64,000 bases of DNA from Ridgeia piscesae (lineage: Eukaryota > Annelida > Polychaeta > Sabellida > Siboglinidae), in contig JAODUO010001203.1 of NCBI GenBank assembly GCA_025642075.2, forward strand, positions 26,001 through 90,000, given 5' to 3'. The notes beneath the pieces are model-generated. The model was not told the DNA's origin. It saw only the letters and a program-made list of their open reading frames with translations, and did not search any database. Positions 59,896-64,000 of this stretch are shown here, in pieces. The translations under genes were made by a program, and so were the position numbers. The first letter of the stretch is position 1. Every line of letters starts with the position of its first letter.

Positions 59896-61743
59896 GACTT
59901 AAACGTATTTATAGATTAATTTACACCAATTATATCGAGTTGGATAACTGTAATAATGATGTCATTATTGCCGGTGACTTTAATATTAACTTATTTAAAC
60001 TAAAAGAAAATTACATGTTTAGCAGCTTCTTTGACAGGATAATATCGCATAGTCTGTACCCTCAAATAACTCTACCCACTAGATTTACTAGAACAACTGG
60101 AACCCTGATAGATAATTTATTTTGTAGACTTCATAAATCAATATTAGAAAAGACATATCGCAGGATATTAACTAAACGATTTTCCGATCATCAACCGTAT
60201 TTTATGATTATGCATAACACTGAAAAATTACATTCCCCTCCTAAATATGTAACAACAAATATCGTAAATGCGGACGCAATGATAAGTGTTATGAATGAAA
60301 TCAGATCAGGTAGAATTTATGACAAACTAAATAAAAATCCAACTGCTGACCCAAATTGTAATTATGATATAATATATAAAGACATTACACGTGATAAAAC
60401 TATACATATGCCAAACAAGTTAGTAACCTTTTATAGATATAAACATAAGAAATCAACTTGGATCACCCATGGTTTGTTAACATCAATTAGATATCGAGAC
60501 AAAATGTACAAACAATTAAAATTAACAAATCCCATAACAAATAATTATTAAACTATTAAAATTAATCTAAAACCTATAACATAATATTAAAGAAAAACAT
60601 CCGGGCGGCTAAGCAAATGTATTTTGAATCTCGGTTTTTTCATTTTTCAAGAATCTTCTTCTTTTCTTTCGCCTTTTCCCACTAGGTAGGGTCAGCGGCC
60701 CGAATTCTTGATTTCCAGAATGTTCTGTCCTGGGCATCCTCTGGGGTGACCCGCAGTGTCTGCATATCCCTTCGGACACATGATATACGAAATACCTGTA
60801 AAACAGTAAATGAATGTCTGTCAAAATACATGCTAGAAAGTTTCACAATTCATTTTGAAGACAAACAAAATATTGCTGATACATTTAATAACTATTTCAC
60901 AAATATAGCTCAGACTAATGTAAATGATATCAACCATGAAGGCACCAATTTTTTTTGTTATTACCTAAATAGACAAATAAACTTTTAAAATAAAAATATG
61001 TAGATAAAGAGGCAGTAAAGAAAATAATATACAATTTACCGACAAAACACAGTTGTGGATTCTTCATTTTTTTTAAATAATTTAAACTGCAATAATAAAA
61101 TATATGACTATGGTAATCAATCAAATGCTAAATACGGGAATTTGTCCAGATAAACTCAAAATTGCCAAAGTAATTCAAATTTAAAAAAGGATGATCCCAC
61201 ATTATTCAAAAATTACATACCTATCTTTCTATTACCAAGGATATCAAAGGTACTAGCGATAATTATCTTTACCCAGTTATCTTAATATTTTAATGAAGCT
61301 AAACTATATTTCGATAACCAATATGGTTTTAGACCAAAACACTGCACTAAGTATGCTGCGCTTGAATTAGTAGACATAATTATAAATCACATGGACACAA
61401 ATGAGGTGCCAATTAATATATTTCTTGACTTATCAAAGGCCTTTGATACCATTGACCATACTATTTTATTACATAAATTAAGGTTTTATGGACTGGATGG
61501 TTCGATTCTACTTTTATTTGAAAGGTATTTACGCAATCGACGACAGTATGTTGAAATTGATGAAATGCAATCAGAAACCCTTCCAGTAAAAATCGGAGTT
61601 CCACAAGGATCAATTTTAGGACCTTTATTGTTTACTATTTATCTTAATGATTTCCCACAAGTCAGTAATATATTTAACTTCATTGTGTATGCAGATGATA
61701 CAACACTCTCCAGTACATTAAACCAATTTACTGAGCCTGAATG
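59896..61743 (+). pseudogene. jockey-superfamily LINE, sense, with nested insertion
   Basis: EN C-terminal half: NDVIIAGDFNINLFKLKENY, LPTRFTRTTGTLIDNLFC and RFSDHQPYF, all intact. The linker ends ILKKNIRAAKQMYFESRF, where a 150-bp foreign segment interrupts it (60630-60783). It resumes HDIRNTCKTVNECLSKYM. RT: DNQYGFRPKHCTKYAA, motif A NIFLDLSKAFDTIDHTILL, GVPQGSILGPLLFTIYLND and motif C IVYADDTTLSS. Stop at 61742-61744. Both EN and RT catalytic motifs are preserved, but frameshifts between 60541 and 61390 and loss of the thumb make it dead. It probably decayed more recently than the other LINEs here. Confidence 0.85.
60630..60783 (-). mobile_element. RTE-type 3' tail nested in the LINE
   Basis: The segment CTTTTCTTTCGCCTTTTCCC, then ACTAGGTAGGGTCAGCGGCC, is unrelated to the host LINE and splits its frame between FESRF and HDIRNT. 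The 'CGCCTTTTCCCACTAGGTAGGGTC' wording is a recurrent RTE-like 3' UTR sequence in invertebrates, here antisense. Precise ends uncertain. Confidence 0.55.
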
Positions 61744-61750
61744 AGAGGTA

Positions 61751-61997
61751 ATGAACGGCAAACTTGTAACTGTCCACATCAAAGATTCAATGACACCAGA
61801 GCTCCTGGAATGTCCCATCTGTTCATGCTCAAGTAGAAGTCGCTGCACAATCAATTGTTCATGCGGTCAGAACAGTTTGTATTGCACAGAGCTGTACACA
61901 TGTCATAGCAATGAAAATTCCACATTCAATTGGCGATCAAGACGTCCTGTCTGATTATGATGGTGATGGTGATGACGATGACAACGACAGTGAATAG
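61751..61997 (+). pseudogene. Cys-rich (CXC-like) C-terminal remnant with acidic tail
   Basis: Reads KLVTVHIKDSMTPELLE, then CPICSCSSRSRCTINCSCGQ, then NSLYCTELYTCHS. After a one-base shift an acidic tail DYDGDGDDDDNDSE runs to TAG (61995-61997). The arrangement 'LVPVH...PxELLxxxxCxCxxxxCxxxxCSCxxxxLxCTELC' matches the C-terminus seen at 55040-55330 and in uncharacterised mobile-element-like genes. It abuts the LINE stop codon (61744), so one element interrupts or truncates the other. Confidence 0.5.
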
Positions 61998-62179
61998 AAA
62001 AAAGATTATGTTTCTGGTAGCTTTACCTAATCGACTTACCTTTGTGATCAATTAATATTTTTTAAACAGAGAAACGTTGTTCGCTTTGCAAGGTGTAAAG
62101 CAAATGGTAGCGACGTCGATGGTGAGCTTCTTCAACTCGATTCCCATAAATGTATCCTTATAAAGCAGTCCAGTGGAAT

Positions 62180-62975
62180 AACCCATTTGACGAGTATACA
62201 ATACGTTTTACAGTGGCATACGATGTTGCCTTGAGTACACTGATAAACAATAGCAACCATTGATGGTTACGAAATGACGCAATGTTGAAAATGTATACGT
62301 TGATGATGACTTTGTTTGACCTTTACTGCACGTGTACTACATCATTTGATGGTTCGACTGTGTACTTCATTGTCACGGGGATAAATAATGCTTTCCAAAG
62401 GTGTAGAATATGTCCATGAGTATGTAGGTGACGCAGATGTAAGCAACCAGAAATTATGTAACGTGTGCGGAATGACGCAATTCCTAACGTTCATCAATTT
62501 ACGGTGACCCTGTTTGAACGCCGCTCAACACAAACTATCTCATTTCACAGTTCCACGTCACACCGCATTTGACGGGGAGAAACTGATCTTTCACACAATA
62601 TATGACTTGTCCATAGTTGTAATGACACACAGTCAATATAACTTCATAATATTCGCGGTATTGTAAACTTTCCAATAATCGTCATTTTATGGGTGACCTT
62701 GTTTAACCTTGTCATAATTCTTGTCGTTTCAGGATACAGCACAATGTTGTTGATTATCTTGGAGATAAGATATTGGGCTTTCCAACAATTTATGGCTTGT
62801 TTTTTTTAATAATATAAAATAGCTACTTAGCCATTTTAATATCGACACGTTTTCAAAAGCACCCAATTTCTAAAGTTGATCGTTTTATGGTGACCTTGTT
62901 TGACCTCGGATTAACGCTTACTGCACCACTTGGCAACTCTGCGACAGACCCAGTCGTGACGGGGAGATGCAGGGC
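62180..62975. repeat. degenerate tandem repeat, period about 190-200 bp
   Basis: The word (T/G)(C/G)ACGGGGA(G/T)A recurs at 62374, 62571, about 62758 (as GGAGATAAGA) and 62958. Each is followed by CTTTCCAA or a variant and preceded by GGTGAC(C)TTGTTTGACC. The same words occur at 22490-23000. No coding frame. Confidence 0.75.
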
Positions 62976-62990
62976 TTTCCAATGACATAA

Positions 62991-63183
<193 letters not shown>

Positions 63184-63227
63184 GTGGGGCATTTAACTCC
63201 TAAAATAGTGCACGTTTTGAGGATTTG

Positions 63228-63335
63228 GCGCTCGCCTATAGCAGACATTTTCAATCAAACACTATCTCAACTGGGAAGCATTCAATCACACTGCAATCAG
63301 TGTGCAAAGGCTGCTACGTACATTTACACACCCAT
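63228..63335 (-). repeat. SINE body fragment
   Basis: CTATCTCAACTGGGAAGCATTCA and TACATTTACACACC correspond on the minus strand to the middle of the 2838-3166 SINE. Head and tail are missing. Confidence 0.6.
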
Positions 63336-63348
63336 ATTATATATATAT

Positions 63349-63401
<53 letters not shown>
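63335..63401. repeat. (TA)n microsatellite
   Basis: TA run with one CAT interruption. Confidence 0.95.
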
Positions 63402-63403
<2 letters not shown>

Positions 63404-64000
63404 AATATATCAATGTAACCATTTGTTCTATGGTGTTTTGCACACTGATGATATTAAAGCCACAATAATAGCCAGAGACAATACAGTATGTTAATAGACT
63501 GCAAGACAGGTGTGTAATTTGGATGCTAGCCTGTATAATATAATAACATTTTAGAACATTGGTTGGATATTGCACAGCCTTACATATGCTGGAATCAAAG
63601 GTTGAGTTGAGAAGCTACAGTTTATAAATAAATATCATTAGTTTATGATTACTATTAAAATGTACGATCACTTAGAAATGGTGTAATCAACTATGATTAG
63701 GATATATTTGAAAATATGCACTACAGCGTTAGTACAGTCATGATAATCATAACACCTGTAGACATCAGGCATGGAGTCGATTACATTGCAGTGTAATATA
63801 TTACTATTACTTGATTTCCTTCCTGTTACTATTACGTGATGAATGGAACATATTAATATTCAATAAATTAAATGTCAAAATATTAAATATGAGGAATGTA
63901 TATTGAATGTCATTATCAATAAAATTACAAGACGAGATGCAATGTTTCGGTCAATAAGCCTATGTCAGGGGTAATTTTGCACGGAATGCAATACCTGTTG
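63402..64000. other. unassigned AT-rich sequence
   Basis: No gene or repeat recognised up to the window edge. Confidence 0.4.

Overview
This is a gene-poor, AT-rich, repeat-saturated animal genome window. The only host gene I can name is the 3' end of a RYBP/YAF2 orthologue, a Polycomb (variant PRC1) adaptor, on the + strand. Two coding exons (2652-2801 and 7967-8231) share a phase-2 intron; the upstream zinc-finger exon(s) appear to lie to the left of the window. The metazoan gene, spliceosomal introns, TTAGGG-type repeats, tRNA-derived SINEs and many degraded non-LTR retrotransposons (L2-, CR1-, Rex1- and RTE-like) point to a marine invertebrate. The RYBP wording and the retroelement mix would fit a mollusc or another lophotrochozoan, but I cannot fix the phylum.

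Layout. 1-9 kb: RYBP/YAF2 3' exons; the introns carry two L2 remnants, SINE copies and a TTAA-flanked piggyBac-like MITE. 9.6-13.4 kb: a SINE interrupted by a 149-bp MITE, then a complete 1270-bp hAT-type non-autonomous element with a perfect 8-bp target duplication. 14.7-17.1 kb: antisense Rex1/CR1-like LINE. 17-26 kb: mostly unassigned sequence, microsatellites, a 390-bp tandem duplication with large hairpins, and degenerate GACGGGGAGA repeats. 25-31.4 kb: three LINE fragments, including the most complete RTE-like one. 32.8-35.1 kb: second hAT copy in opposite orientation, abutting an antisense L2 remnant. 36.7-37.4 kb: tyrosine-recombinase pseudogene. 38.3-41.6 kb: inverted-repeat elements, a MULE/ZSWIM-like scrap, an interstitial telomere-type hexamer array and a TTTACTATGG foldback region. 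43.7-50.2 kb: dense mosaic of LINE scraps, a 689-bp tandem duplication, a 43-bp palindrome and a possible Harbinger-like element. 50.3-51.1 kb: GACAGA array. 51.2-53.9 kb: antisense CR1-like LINE. 55-56.5 kb: antisense broken transposon-type gene with a Cys-rich tail. 57.5-58.1 kb: tandem repeat with CTCF-like and DR1-like motifs. 58.3-59.1 kb: GAATCGAAT-rich hAT-like MITE. 59.9-61.7 kb: sense LINE with a nested insertion, followed by a second Cys-rich (CXC-like) remnant and GACGGGGAGA-type tandem repeats to 63 kb.

Apart from RYBP/YAF2, every protein-like segment I recognise comes from mobile elements. Most show frameshifts or in-frame stops, and several have substituted catalytic residues. 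The long poly-Cys/Val, Thr/His, Tyr/Ile and Ser/Leu reading frames are microsatellite artefacts. I found no convincing new functional system. The best leads are the hAT element that has captured a LINE protein tail and a microsatellite, the CTCF-like tandem array, the block-homogenised telomere-type hexamers, and a Cys-rich transposon family present twice.
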